A stretch of 64,000 bases of DNA from Metaphire vulgaris (GCA_018105865.1 CM030848.1:707501-771500); one strand, 5' to 3'; shown: positions 45,142-58,200, counted from the first letter of the stretch. The notes: generated by a model from the sequence alone, not told the origin. A program made the numbers and translations.

Positions 45142-47215
45142 TATAGAGAGATATATATATAGAGTATTACAGTATGCTGGAATACTGCAAAGCACTTGTG
45201 AGCAGTATGCGGTCAGTACTGTTGCTGTCCGAATAATTATTAATTTTGTTTTGGACTCAGAGATACAAAATTTGTTCAGATTTTTTCTTGAATTGACTGA
45301 TCACACGTGCAAACAATATGAAATAAGCAAATTCTTGAACGAGTCAATGGCCCTAACTACTAAATATGCGAAACTTGAGAGAAAATGTCAAATCTTTTGG
45401 AGTGCCTAATTTTCATGGCCAATACAGTATAGGGCCTATATTCGTGGGTTAAATTGAGCCGGATCTTGCCGGATCTCCGATCCGGCTGACGGCTGGCATG
45501 AGATGCGGAATGTCTGGCATCAGATCCGGAAACGTACTTTTTATTCGTTCTGATCTTTTATTGTTTACTTTATCACTTTGCAAAGTTTGCATGCACGGGA
45601 AAGAAAAGAAAATGTGAACTGTATGCACTCTGAATGTTCGTTTAAAATGAATAAAAAGGTGTGAAGAAATTTTGTGACCGGAGGGGAAAATAAGGAGATT
45701 CGGCACCTCTGAAAAAGTAATTTAATCACTGCATATACTCAGCCTCTTTACAAACTTTGTGTATCAGCGCGCCCGAAAAGTAGTTCGCCGAGTTCAGATA
45801 TAGAGACATAGGCGGATAGGCCCCTGCGTAGGTTGTTGAAAAATATATTTTACTGTAAGCAGCTTTTTAAAAAAGCGATGGTAGCGCTTCTATATGCTCC
45901 CAATCTATTAATATTTAATACGCGACGCCGCATGTATAGGCTACCTATGAGGCCGGGGGGGGGGCACACCGATTCATCGCGCCATTAGCTGTCGCCGAGT
46001 TGATCGTCGCCGAATTTCATCTGGTCCACTCGAATACAAATGAACGCGAATCAAAGAGATACGTTAACCCCCTTCAATGCTAATGCTCCGCTGCGCCGTC
46101 TGATAGGCCTAACTCCAGCCCTAAAGCAGGTTCACGTTGGTCACAGGCCTACCTAGGGGGTACAAATGGGAGTCGGTCTCTTTTATGAACCGATAAGATT
46201 CACATCTGTTTCTATTTAACCGGACTCTTGGCTCGGAAATTGCCTGATTCCTAAAAAAATGCTCTCAGCTTTTTTGCTTTCCCGACTTACGTACTCTAAC
46301 ACCCTCGGATCATTATTCAGCCAAAGAAGATTGCTTCCATCCAACGGATAATGCATGTCTATGAATTCAATAATGCTACTTTTTAAAATCAGTGGCTGAG
46401 ATAATAGTGAAAAGCAGCGGGTTATCGGCTGAATGGAGTGCAGTGAAAAAAGTCCATTTCATTGAAACATCCAGCGGTTCGTTTATTACCTGTTCCACTA
46501 CAAAGACGGTGTAGTGAAGCAGTTGCCTTTGAAGGAACGGATGCATCGTTCGAAGGAAGATCTCAAGATGAGATTCACGATCACGAAATGGAATGATGAT
46601 GGCAACGCGTTGCCTGGCAACGCAATCGGTCGGTTGCCAACGACCTCCTGGCAACAGCTCCCGGTGTTCCGATTCGGTTTCAGCGAAAGAGAAAGAGATG
46701 TGAGTCTCGCCCACTGAATACAGACAACAACACATAGGCCCAATTGCAATACAATACAATACAATACAAAATCTCTTTATTAAATCAACCATGCCAAAAC
46801 ACAATATCAAAACAGCATACCTATCCTAATACACACCCCACGCATCAGATACAAATCAAAAAGATTTTGGAATTTAAAATTATTTTTGACATTTACGTCC
46901 TGACTATAATAAAGTTTTATCAGTCAATTTATTAATCTAGTGAGGAATTTTTTAGGTTGTGCCTTCGATGTCTAAGATTGTAGTTCTGTTGAGAGGTTGC
47001 TTTGGGCGGAAGGAATTTCCGAAGGACGCGGAGATCGTTGTCTCTTCTAATGTTTGGAATAAATTGTGGTCTAGTTGATTTACCATGTTTTCAAAGTTCG
47101 GAATCGAAAAAAAAAGATTAGTTTTTTGCATCTTTGACTGAATGTTTCCATTCTTTCACAAATTCATTGCAGAATAACACACAAACACACAGACACACTC
47201 ACATAGGGCCTACAC

Positions 47216-47288
<73 letters not shown>

Positions 47289-50200
47289 CACACACGTGTC
47301 CTTGGTACTTAGTTTCCGAAGACAATAAAAGTGACTGTCGTTCGGATCATCGAAGTCGGCAAAAGTTCCACTAAGGCAGCGGTTCCCAAACTGTGGTCCG
47401 CGGACCGAAGGGGGTCCGTGGAGAATATGGCGGGGGTCCGCGAGAACCTCCCGAAATATTCAGCAATACTTCATAGTTTTACCATTAACAGTCTGTGTAG
47501 GGCTCAAATTAATGTGTGGCATCAATAACAATAATTAATATAAATCATAAGATAACTATACTAGAATTACATAATAATATCTAGATATATACTGACGCCG
47601 TCAGCCGGAGTATTTCACGTGATACAATACTAAAACCTGTATTTGAACCATAGGCGGCGGAAGACAATAAAAAGTACCCCGGCCCGTTTACTATATAGCG
47701 GCAGCGGAGCGCTGAGGGTCGAGGTGCCTAATTTACTCAGTGGCGTAGCCAGGATTTTCGGAAGGGGGTTTGGTTTTTGGTTTTGACCGTGACCAACTTT
47801 GGAAAAATCCTGAGCAGCAAAAAAAACGTTTATCACCTCTACTTTTTTTAGCTGACAAGCGAAAAAAGGTCCTCGCCTCTTACTTAAACATTTACCATCT
47901 ATAGCCAAGGGGAGCTTTGACCCCAACGACGCGTCAAAAAATAAAAAATACATGGAAACTCCTTAACAAAATTTTGGCGGCCAAGGGGGGACTTTAACCC
48001 CAACCCCCTTGGCTACGCCACTGAACTTACTAAAGACCTTTTTCCCATCTTCACGGCACGTCTTGGATGGTGGGGGACGAAGAAATAACTAAAGGGAATA
48101 CAAAATCCGTGAATATTACAATGATGGACATAAAAATGGAAAGTCAGGTCATTCAGAAGTGTTGGAGGTGTGATTTAAAACGACGGCAGTCAGCAAAAAG
48201 ATACTGTATAAAATCAAGAATTTCAAAAGGGCTTCATACAATGGGATTGGAAAGGATGGAAAACTATGGAGAAAAACAACTCGGGGGTGTCCCTGTCAAG
48301 TGTTGTCTCATACGGTTAGTTTTTCGTAGTGTGGTCCTAGTCCTACCACTCATCACTATTGAATAATTCGCATAGATGGTGTATTATCTGAAGTACTTAC
48401 AGTTTGTTCAGGGTCTTCGATATATTCAGCTTACGACGTTTAACAACAAACTCGTCCATTGTATGAATGGTGAAGCATTGTTGACCAATTGAATCGCTGG
48501 AGCCGTGAGATTGTTTCCGCGTTTTATGCGAACACAGAGAAGACCTCAGTGAAGATCGAATCGCTGAAGCCGCGATTTATGCGAATACAGTGGGGGTCTA
48601 ACTGATCCGTTTCGATCGAGACCCAATTCCGACTGCCCTCTCTGGATGAAACACTCTCTAGCGCCATCTACTGCTTCCCTGGTGCCCCCGCTCTCTTTCT
48701 GTCACCCTTTGCGGTCCTTTGGCCCGTCTCTCCATTTCGTTCGTCTAACTTAAGTGCCTTCCTCCGTTTTAATCTGATGTCAACTGATACACCTACGTTG
48801 CTACGGTGTTTGACGTACTTATCTGATCTTGCTACTATAAAGCCTTATTTAATCGGCAGTGCATTCACCCCCTTCCCGCGGCAGCAGCTGCCTCATTCGT
48901 CTCAGTGCCTTCTTCCATCTTTTAATTTAATCTAATCTCCGTCTTCTAATGTAATCTAATAAGCCTATGACTACCGTGTTTGACACCTTCGGGTTAAATG
49001 AGTATAGGACATGCCTATCTCAGATCTGATCTTTTCTGATCTTGCCAAGACTATAAAGCCTTATTCAGCAGTGCATTCGCCCTCCCCCGACAGCAGCTCT
49101 CTTCTAAATTCGAAATGAAAATTAAATCAAACAATTTAAAGAATTACAATTCTTCAGTTCTCACTTCTCAAAAAGTACCCCGGCCCGGACTATGGCGGGC
49201 CGGGGTACTTTTTAAAGTACCCCGGCCTGGGCCGACGGGGCCATATAATTAACATTAATTATATTTGACTCAATTTAAGATAATTTGACAACGTAGCTGA
49301 TTCTGGAGAGACGTGTCTAATCTATCAGTAAATTAACTATATTTATTCAGTGTTTAGGCCTAATTGTATATTATGATTGTCCGCATCGTAGGAAGTCGCC
49401 ATAGGGCTAGAGCTGTTAGGCAACTGGTGTTGTGGGAATAGTCTACTCGTAATTATTGTAATTAAATATTAACTGCGACATTTACTTGTTAAATAATGTG
49501 GTCCGCGAGCTAAGCTTATAACAAAATTGAGATCCGCGATCAAAAAAGTTTGTGAACCTCTGCTCTAAGGAATGCTGCGCTAAGGCGTTGTTTAGTCTTA
49601 GAAGCAAAGGCGCCTGAAAAGGAAGTTTCCTTTTCTAAGGATTCAGGAAGATTCAGAAACACGACGCCCTAATCGTCGGATGAAGAGCGTCGAGACTAAT
49701 AGGGACCGAGGACTCTTATGGGGCCCAAGGACTCATAGGGGACCCGCCGGAAGACTCTTATGGGCCAATGGCAAGAAAGTGAAATGGGTGGTCAGTAAGA
49801 TCTGCCTATTCAACCGTATTACGAGGAGCCGCGGCATGCAGCCTCAGCGGACAAAGGCGTTATATGATGAGATGTGCGGTGACCGGTTATAATGGCCGAG
49901 AACAGCTTCTCGAGCCATCCGGACTCCAGGGGGAGCCAGCGAGATAAGAGCGAAGTTTGCTCTTAACACAATCTTCAGACACTTGGAGGGAACACAGTCC
50001 TCGGTGGAGGATGATCAGAAGTTCTTCGTGAGGATACTTATTACGGCTCTTATGTTCTTTCCGTTCTCTAGTTTTGGTGCCACTGAGGCTGTTGCAATCG
50101 CCTGGTCTCTGCTTTCCACTTTGTTATTTCGGCGAATGGTGTTTGGTTAACATCGCAACTGGAGAGATAATTTCGCAGAACTCTCTGCGGACACACTTTG

Positions 50201-52341
50201 TGCTCGTTGTTTTAAAAGACAAATGATCGCTTGTGCCTGTTTTTCTCCTCTGGGCGTTTGCAGAGCCGATGAAGTATCGCCAATTGTCAATCACGTCAAC
50301 TGGAATTTAGTTGAAGAGGTTAGTAACGAATCCAGTCGACCTAAATGCATGTTTGACTGTTGGCCTGCAGGGTTAAAATCGGACGACAGAAAGGATAAGC
50401 GGGCTGACAGTTGCTGTCATTGTTGTTTTAGTTCGTGAGGGAAGGCGACGCGATGGGGGTCAGCTGGTGGGTGTGGGGTGGGAATGGCGCCAAGTCCGCT
50501 TAAGTAAGACCAGACGATGTATTTTCACGTCTCGGATATGTAACTGACTAACCGACTCTCAAGCAGCAGGGATCCTTCGGTTAAGCTTTTGAGACCATTG
50601 GCCACATCGGAACATGAAGGCGCAAACAGGGCGATGCCAGTGAATTTTTAGTCTAGATCGAAAATGCTCAAATCTTTGAAAGATCTGACAGCCGATCCAC
50701 GCTTTTGGGTCAGAAATGGGCCTAGAGAAAATTCTCTTACCAATTTCAGTGTTGGTTCTAGGTATATTTAACAATGAATTAATGAATCTTGTTCAATGAG
50801 AATGTTTTTGGTGGTCTAGCATAGATCTCAAATATTGAGGTTGAACGGACTGCAGTGTTTTATAAACCAGGAGACTAGTCTTGAATACAACTCTCTGTTC
50901 AACGGACGGGCAGCCAGTGTAACTTGCCGAAAACAGGTTTAATATGATCATGCTTACGAATTTTAATAATGGCCCGAGCTACAGAATTTTGAATCCTTTA
51001 GAAGAATAAGAATTCCTTATTAATAGTTCGCGATGAACAGTTCGGAGATGAACAGTCCAAAGATGAAAGTCCGCATACCGAATTATGAGCTAAGCATCTG
51101 ACACTGATTGCACTGCCATCGAAAGACAGCGGCAAGTGACATTGCCCCATTGGCCTACTTAACCTTAACTGTGAAGACTTACGAGGTGAGGAGACGCCTT
51201 CGAATTTAACCGACAATAATCCAATTCTGAAAGCGCCCTGACACTGCCTGCCATGGCTTTGAAATTGCTTCTAAAACCGAGCAAAGTGTGTTCCGTTATT
51301 GACGACAAATGCCAGGATTTTAAAACGGCAATCTCTTGCAAACCGCAGCTACATAATAGCACTGTATAGATATACAGCCGCGTTGAGTTTGAGATCTGTG
51401 TCTCTGTTATGCCAATACGACACTGTTTCAGTCTTTCGGAGGCAGACTTAGTTGTTCTGCATCCAAGTGAATGCTGATGGTTAGAGCGATTACGAAGACA
51501 TGAACATGAGAAGACATGAACATGAAAGGAATTACAATAGTAGAAGGAAGACGATTGACAGAAGATAGAACTTCTTGGAAGCATTTTGTGTCTAGCTATT
51601 GCCGCTGATGAGCTGGCAGAAAGCAAAGATGATGAGAGCGATTACGAAAAGGGCAACGAAGATTAATAACTTACTCAGAGTGCGCGGCACACAAGGACAC
51701 AGCGTGCTGTTTTCCACTTCCAAGGCAGGTACGATGGCTTCTTCGCAATAGGTAGAGTATCTCTGCAGGAAATGAAGTTCACAATCGTCGCCGAGTTCAG
51801 CCTTCTTTAGAAAGGTCAGCTTCTTATCAGATGGATACATTCGATTCGACCCCCTCGATCGCACGATCCCGTGGCCTCCTCCTCCGCCTCCTCTGCCTAT
51901 GACGTTACTGTCAGCTGCATGGTGACCAGTACCGAAGTCAATGGTACTCCTTTCATACGCTAAACGCCCTGCAGTCGATTGCCGAGTACTATTTCTGACA
52001 AGTACACTGGCATTGGCAGTTGTGTTGACAACGGACAACGGCGATGTGCTGACACTCTTCGTGTCAGAGTGTTTGTCATTCCCCGTTGACGAATCGACGC
52101 CTGTCGCAATCGTATTATAACCGACATCTTTTGCCGTTTTCCCGCCATGTCCTGGAACTCCTCTGTCACTCGTATTGTCTGTCGACCATTCAGAAAACTG
52201 TTGTTCCGGTTGCTGCAGCAGCTGCAGCGTGACCGCGCGTTGCCTTACGCCGTGATGAAATCGAAAGCTGTAGAAGACGAAGAGTATAACTTGAACGGCC
52301 ACTAAAGCGACAATGCTGCTCACTTGGCGGCTAACTCGCAT
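37707..52341 (-). CDS. B4GALT: beta-1,4-galactosyltransferase
   Basis: Six exons join in phase: 52341-51675, 46713-46490, 41644-41457, 39220-39098, 38519-38415 and 37878-37707, giving 492 residues. The enzyme transfers galactose from UDP-Gal to N-acetylglucosamine-type acceptors in the Golgi lumen. It is a type II membrane protein with a short basic cytosolic tail, a membrane span at about residues 9-26 and a long Ser/Thr/Gly-rich stem with several N-glycosylation sequons. Family motifs follow in order: VAIIIPFRDRESHL, IFNKASLMNAGF, the metal-binding DVD (329-331), FGGATA, GWGGEDDD (390-397), the metal-ligand histidine of MIKHKRDK (424) and the closing DNGLNSVAYKV. The catalytic set is complete, so it looks functional. 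The stem is about 190 residues, longer than in vertebrate B4GALT1. It fits the B4GALT1-6 branch better than B4GALT7; the paralogue cannot be fixed. Confidence 0.95.
38415..38519 (-). CDS. B4GALT: B4GALT exon 5: metal-ligand His region
   Basis: A 105-base exon with acceptor TTTGAAG and donor CG|GTGAGA. It encodes IKWYHQDFIRFPKCVARYRM and then IKHKRDKSNPYDQK. Length and spacing match the family exactly (20 residues from EDDD-x-x-NR to RYRM). Confidence 0.93.
38596..38640. repeat. (AAAT)n-(AT)n microsatellite
   Basis: Short AAAT units run into an AT dinucleotide run, within B4GALT intron 4. Confidence 0.9.
38751..39056. mobile_element. hAT-like element, CAGGGGTCGGCAAC type
   Basis: It begins CAGGGGTCGGCAAC and ends GTTGCCGACCCCTG, a widespread hAT (Charlie-like) terminus. 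Flanks are GCCTAAAT and GCCTAAGT (7/8). There is no transposase frame. It lies in B4GALT intron 4, 41 bases from the end of exon 4. Confidence 0.85.
39098..39220 (-). CDS. B4GALT: B4GALT exon 4: FGG and GWGGEDDD
   Basis: The acceptor TGTTTAG precedes 39220 and the donor AG|GTGTCT follows 39098. It encodes LLYKTIFGGATAFTETQFKK, then VNGYSNEFYGWGGEDDDMYN, including the catalytic acidic cluster. Confidence 0.95.
39610..39815 (+). mobile_element. L2/CR1-like LINE 3' relic
   Basis: The frame reads SLSLWNALTQTIRASP then LLKASPLFHL, a decayed form of the LWNSLP-SLR-LKTHLF ending. It is followed by GGCGCTATACAAATGC and TTACAT, like the tail at 43140-43195. Confidence 0.5.
40690..41056 (-). mobile_element. 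tRNA-derived SINE
   Basis: On the - strand the head from about 41054 resembles a tRNA. It has an A-box-like GTGGAGCAATGGTTAGTGC, a CTGCCAC anticodon-loop-like stretch and a B box, GGTTCAACTCC. The downstream body includes CAGCTGTGAATGAGTAC. Stems are too decayed for a working tRNA gene. The 3' boundary is estimated. Confidence 0.6.
41339..41366. repeat. (TGAA)n microsatellite
   Basis: Seven TGAA units within B4GALT intron 3. Confidence 0.95.
41457..41644 (-). CDS. B4GALT: B4GALT exon 3: DVD motif
   Basis: The acceptor ATTTAG precedes 41644 and the donor AA|GTACGT follows 41457. It encodes HLPKIFNKASLMNAGFKE and then FDCFIFHDVDLLPE, with the conserved cysteines and the DVD metal-binding motif. 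Confidence 0.96.
41955..43195 (+). mobile_element. broken L2/CR1-like LINE with reverse transcriptase
   Basis: Frames split by shifts encode DVSAAFDTVDHDILLQRL, then LRGSVLGPLLYILF, then MYADDIQAYSHS (catalytic box). Farther on come HALICSRLDYC-like sequence and a C-terminal RLKTYLF. It ends in (TTACA)n at about 43177-43194. It lies in B4GALT intron 2, antisense to the gene, and is not functional. Confidence 0.88.
43497..44234. mobile_element. hAT-like MITE, CAGTGGCGGTTCCA type, host of a nested insertion
   Basis: The termini are CAGTGGCGGTTCCA and TGGAACCGCCCCTG. Flanks are CGGTTATC (43489-43496) and CTGTTATC (44235-44242), 7/8. It belongs to the same family as 37111-37395 but is longer because another element sits inside it. 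Confidence 0.8.
43597..43945. mobile_element. nested hAT-like MITE, CAGTGGCGTCATTT type
   Basis: It begins CAGTGGCGTCATTT and ends AAATGACGCCTCTG. GTTTAGAA flanks it at 43589-43596 and 43946-43953 (8/8). It is wholly inside the 43497-44234 element, so it inserted later. Confidence 0.9.
44243..46489. other. rest of B4GALT intron 2
   Basis: I find no exon here. It includes an (AT)n run at 45102-45139 and a short palindrome CGGTTCACCCGAACCG near 45060, similar to CGGTTCACGCGAACCG near 40700. Confidence 0.4.
46490..46713 (-). CDS. B4GALT: B4GALT exon 2: start of the catalytic domain
   Basis: The acceptor TATTCAG precedes 46713 and the donor CAG|GTAATA follows 46490. After completing a Met codon it encodes GETHISFSFAETESEH, then GGRWQPTDC and VAIIIPFRDRESHLEIFL, then YTVFVVEQ. 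Spacing matches the family. Confidence 0.95.
47216..47287. repeat. (AAT)n microsatellite
   Basis: About 24 uninterrupted AAT units. Confidence 0.95.
47738..48023. mobile_element. nested hAT-like MITE, CAGTGGCGTAGCCA type
   Basis: The termini are CAGTGGCGTAGCCA and TGGCTACGCCACTG minus small differences. Flanks AATTTACT and AACTTACT match 7/8. It is inserted within the larger hAT element. Confidence 0.85.
48401..48459 (-). pseudogene. possible hAT transposase first exon
   Basis: ATG at 48459 opens MDEFVVKRRKLNISKTLNKL and runs into a GTAAGT donor after 48401. MD-F-(V/K)KR starts are common in hAT transposases, and the exon lies within hAT termini. I see no downstream exon, so it is a relic or a chance frame. 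Confidence 0.4.
49170..49213. repeat. 18-bp perfect inverted repeat, AAAAAGTACCCCGGCCCG
   Basis: The arms at 49170-49187 and 49196-49213 are separated by eight bases. Another direct copy lies at 47669-47686 and a partial one at about 49214-49230. Confidence 0.85.
50530..51010. repeat. degraded interspersed repeat
   Basis: It contains GGCAGCCAGTGTAACTTG and CCCGAGCTACAGAATTTTGA, resembling blocks at 36010-36340. It is in B4GALT intron 1. Confidence 0.35.
51675..52341 (-). CDS. B4GALT: B4GALT exon 1: signal anchor and stem
   Basis: ATG at 52341 has a purine at -3 and begins MRVSRQVSS. It encodes the membrane anchor SIVALVAVQVILFVFYSF, a glycine run, and a stem with sequons such as NTS, NTT, NAS and NST. 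It ends with STLCPCVPRTL and one extra base before GTAAGT. The open frame past 51675 is intron. Confidence 0.93.
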
Positions 52342-53671
52342 CTTACGCTGAGCAGACGACAGGATACGAAACGACCACTTGTTAACGGCGTGCGTCTGAC
52401 TATTCCGTTGTCAGTCGGTCGTCTGCGTTGTTCGCCTGCATCCTCCTATCTACAACGACAACAATAGACTGACATCGCCACTTTGAAAACAGCCGATATG
52501 GTCTAATCAATCACCGGCAATGTCGACGCAATCGTTAAGCGGGTCCTGCAATTAGCATTTTTATATTTGGTCTTATCTTCGGATAGAAACATTGCGTCCA
52601 ATTGAAACGGCAGATGCTGTGTTTTCCAGAATGAGGGTAGCTTTGTATCGTTTACTGCAATAGCCTCATTGAGTGCGTCCTGTTTTCGCTCTCAATAGGC
52701 TTAGAGGCTACGGGCTTCTATGCTGGGCTGCTCTGCCCTGAGGCTGTGGCCCTCACCGTGGGTATAGGAAACACAGCGCCGACCTTTGAACTGATCTCCG
52801 GGGTTAATGTGCAATTATCACCCGAACCAATTTCATACCGAACAACATTTTAATTGAGGCAGTAAACCAGTCTAATAACGGAATCTAGATCTGATTGAGA
52901 CGTCTTGATTCATGCTGCTACTCGGCGATATATTCATAGTCAAAGGCAGTCACTGGAAAAGAGAGAATTGTCATAAAGGGTGCCACTGCAGTATCTAGTG
53001 CAAATGAGGGTTTGTGGAGGAATTTTCGTCACGGTTGGATGAAGCAGTGATTTGACATAAATAATGCTTATTAACGAACGCACACACACAAACACAACTC
53101 GACCGAATGCCGACTGATTCATCCAAACAGCGTTTGACATGCGCTGACTGAGTACGCTGACTGAGGCAATGACTCAGTATAACACCGTTTATGCAGCACC
53201 AATTCTCATTCTCAATACGATTCTAAGGGTTGCCAACTGGCATCCTTGGAGGCCAAAAAGCTCGATTCTGGCATCCTTAAAGACGGTTTGGTCTCCGAAA
53301 TTGAGTTTGGCATCCTTGGTATTATATTTGGCATTATTTTGGCATCCTAACAACGGTCTGGCTCCCAGAAATTTTTTGGCATCCTTGCCATTATTTATAT
53401 TTTTCAAAGTGGATTCTGTGATCAAATTTTTAAGTAAATTGTTACAGAAATAGGTATTTATTGAATTCTATGTTCACAATTCACATGAACGATTGCTCAG
53501 AGGTGCGGCGAACACAGTAAGGATTGTCATTAAAGAATTGGGTGGGGTTTGGATGTCATGGTGCATCTAACATGATGAGGTCTAAGAACTCTGTTTCGTC
53601 GCGTGAGGAACAGGTCGAGAAGAAAAATCAGAAACTACCCTAGACCGGTCGCTAACAGCGCTGACGCTACT
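52342..53671. other. upstream of B4GALT; no gene seen
   Basis: The first few hundred bases should include the B4GALT promoter, but I see no clear TATA box. At 53220-53400 several TTGGCATCCTT-like units recur irregularly after GGGTTGCCAACTGG, a possible decayed transposon end. Confidence 0.4.
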
Positions 53672-55954
<2,283 letters not shown>

Positions 55955-56417
55955 GGGTAATCATCCATCGAAGTATGAATTTATCTCGACAATGTTTGGA
56001 TGCAGCAAGAAAAGGCAACCGGATGTTGAAAATGATAAAAAGAACAATAGCGAATCGAGACAAAGAGACAATTGTAAAACAGGATAAGACATTAGCAAAG
56101 CCTCATCTATAACACTGTGTTCAGGCATGGAATCCATTTTTTGAAAAAAATATAGCGCCTTTAGAAAATTGCAAAGACGAGCAACAAAGATGGTCAATGG
56201 ATGCCATAATTTAAGCTACAAATAAAGACTTCAATATTGTGGATTGACAACATTACAAAGGAGAAGAGAGCTGGGAAAGCTGATAAAAAATCATGACTGA
56301 GAAAGTAGATGTGCCATACGATCGATTCTTTACACTAGCACACAATAGCAGCAAAAGAAGATGCAGAATTGCAAAATTTTAATTCTTCAAAAAGAGGGTG
56401 GGACCAAGGAAGACACT
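55955..56417 (+). mobile_element. LINE 3' fragment, Jockey/CR1-like (copy 2)
   Basis: It is clearly similar at base level to 900-1457, sharing GATGGTCAATGGATGCCATA and CTTTACACTAGCACAC-like stretches. Stop codons and indels break the frame. It ends where the oppositely oriented RTE-like fragment begins. Confidence 0.75.
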
Positions 56418-57395
56418 TTTTTAGTGAGTGATTTCTTCGCATTTTTCCTTATTGCACCCTTGATAAGTTGCCACAGTTCTATTTAGATCTTTGAATCTGT
56501 TTTGCACCTTCTCTTCATACTCCATGGTGTTTTCTTCTAGGTAAAATTTGATTGGACGCCCTAAATTCATTGTTTTCTTCAGTCTTAATTTCCATTCTGC
56601 CATCAAAAGCTGGTGATCACTGTCCCCTGGATAGGTTTTGCATTAATGGTTCTTTTCCATCTGACTGAAGATAGGAAATAGTCGACATGGTTTTTTGTGT
56701 GTCCATCAGGCGATGTACATGTATACAGTCTGCGCGGATGGTTCTGGAAAAAAGTATTTTGGGTAACCAATCCTTGTTCCTCACAGAAATCAATTAATTT
56801 TTGTCCTGCTTCGTTCACCTTCTCCAAGTAATACCTTCCCAACATGCTGCAAGTTGCAACATCGTTTTCCTTCCATTTTGGCGTTGAAGTCTCCTCCTCT
56901 AATGGTCACTTCGTTGCTCGAAAAGTGAGACAACGAATTCTCCAGTTCCCTGTAGAATCTGCACCTATCTTCTTCCGCTGCTTTCGCAGATGGCGCAAAC
57001 ACCTGTATGAAGTTGATGCTCACAGGTTTCCGAGTTCCATGCAATCCTATCGTTGACTGCTTGGCACCCCAACACAAAATTTTCGTTTCCTTTTTATCCA
57101 TATTGCTACCCCTTCTCTCTCCTGTTTGCTCACCCCCGCTCTATACAGTCATATTGTCCTCGTTGCTGTTGAAATGACCATCTTTACCCCACTTTGTTTC
57201 TGCCAGTCCTGCTATGTCTAGTTTTATTCTTTTGAATTCTTTCTCACTCAAAGCTAGTTTACCCAGTCGTAGCAAACTTCTTGTATTCCATGTGCCTCTG
57301 TAATGGTTCCTTTCTAAATTGAATCCTTTTCAATTCGTCGTAGCCCTTCTTGAGCTGGATATCATCCTCCATTTGGCTTCCCTTATTGAGCTTCA

Positions 57396-57952
57396 TAGTT
57401 GTGACGTTTAAACGTTTGAACTTTATTATAGTTTGAACTTTTTGAACTTTATTGATAAGGCTTTAAACTTTAAAGTTCATAAAGTTCAATTCGAATTATT
57501 ACGGCAAAAGATGGCCTAAAAGTTAAAACGTAGAAGTCACTGCAAGAGGCGATGGCATTTGCAGCAGCAAAGGAGATGTCTGCCCATAAGTGGTGGATAT
57601 CATTTGGCGCACAGTCACCCGAACTACAGAATGCTGCTGTCAAATTCCTATTGCAGGTCACATCAGCCGGGTCGTGTGAGAGAAATTGGTCAGCATTTGA
57701 CTTTATACATGCAAAAAACGCAACAGACTCGCATGAAAGACAGTTGAGAAGATTGTCAAAGTGCATTGTAACTTACAGTACGACTGGTGGATAAGATCGA
57801 AAACATCTGCTATGTCGATGAATACATCGATTGGTCTTCTGATACTGTCATCTGACGAGGACTAAATAGGAAATTCGAACTTTTATGAACTTTTCCGAAC
57901 TTTATTTTTTCTTGAACTTTATTGAACTTTAACGAACTTTAAAGTTTTCTTC
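57396..57952 (+). mobile_element. hAT-derived insertion in the LINE
   Basis: GAGCTTCA occurs at 57388-57395 and 57953-57960 (8/8) and LINE sequence continues on both sides. Both ends carry clusters of GAACTTTA-type repeats. The centre encodes a transposase C-terminus. Terminal inverted repeats are not obvious. Confidence 0.7.
57552..57794 (+). pseudogene. hAT transposase C-terminal dimerisation region
   Basis: The 80-residue frame contains HKWWISFGAQSPELQNAAVK followed by SAGSCERNWSAFDFIHAKN. The W-FG-P-L--A-K and S-CERNWS-F-IH-K pattern is diagnostic of the hAT dimerisation domain. The rest of the transposase is missing, so it is a relic. Confidence 0.88.
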
Positions 57953-58200
57953 GAGCTTCACAGCTATGTTGGACTTTGACCAGGAAACTTCATTTGCGCC
58001 CTCTTTGGCCATCCACTCAGTTGAACACTCAGATTATCCTTCCCCAGTAGCTGTCTGTTCCGTCGTTGCTCTGGGGGGCTCAGCTCCGGCTGAACATTTC
58101 CGATTTCTGAAGTTGCAATTCATGCTGTATTCCATGGGGTTGTAGCCCTGTAGGACAGTGGGTCCCTAGTCTTCTGTCCCTCAGTTGGAGAGTCTTTATA

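Larger units (their letters stand above)
47377..49562. mobile_element. 2.2-kb hAT element, decayed
   Basis: The left end CAGCGGTTCCCAAACT with GTGGTCCGCGGACC is a classic hAT terminus. The right end AGTTTGTGAACCTCTG is its diverged inverse. Flanks CACTAAGG and CTCTAAGG match 7/8. Inside are a nested MITE (47738-48023), AAAAAGTACCCCGG repeats and a probable transposase first exon. No full transposase frame remains. Confidence 0.75.
46714..51674. other. B4GALT intron 1
   Basis: A 5-kb intron with (AAT)n at 47216-47287, the hAT element at 47377-49562 and repeat-like sequence at 50530-51010. I find no other exon. Confidence 0.6.
56420..58200 (-). mobile_element. RTE-like LINE 5' part with endonuclease, interrupted
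   Basis: The - strand encodes RGTWNTRSL and IKLDIAGLAETKWGK, then IQVFAPSAKAAEEDR, then GGDFNAKM and VDYFLSSVRWKRT. This is an APE-type endonuclease domain in order, with frame breaks. It ends abruptly before the reverse transcriptase. A hAT-derived insertion splits its 5' portion at 57396-57952. The right boundary is uncertain. Confidence 0.85.
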
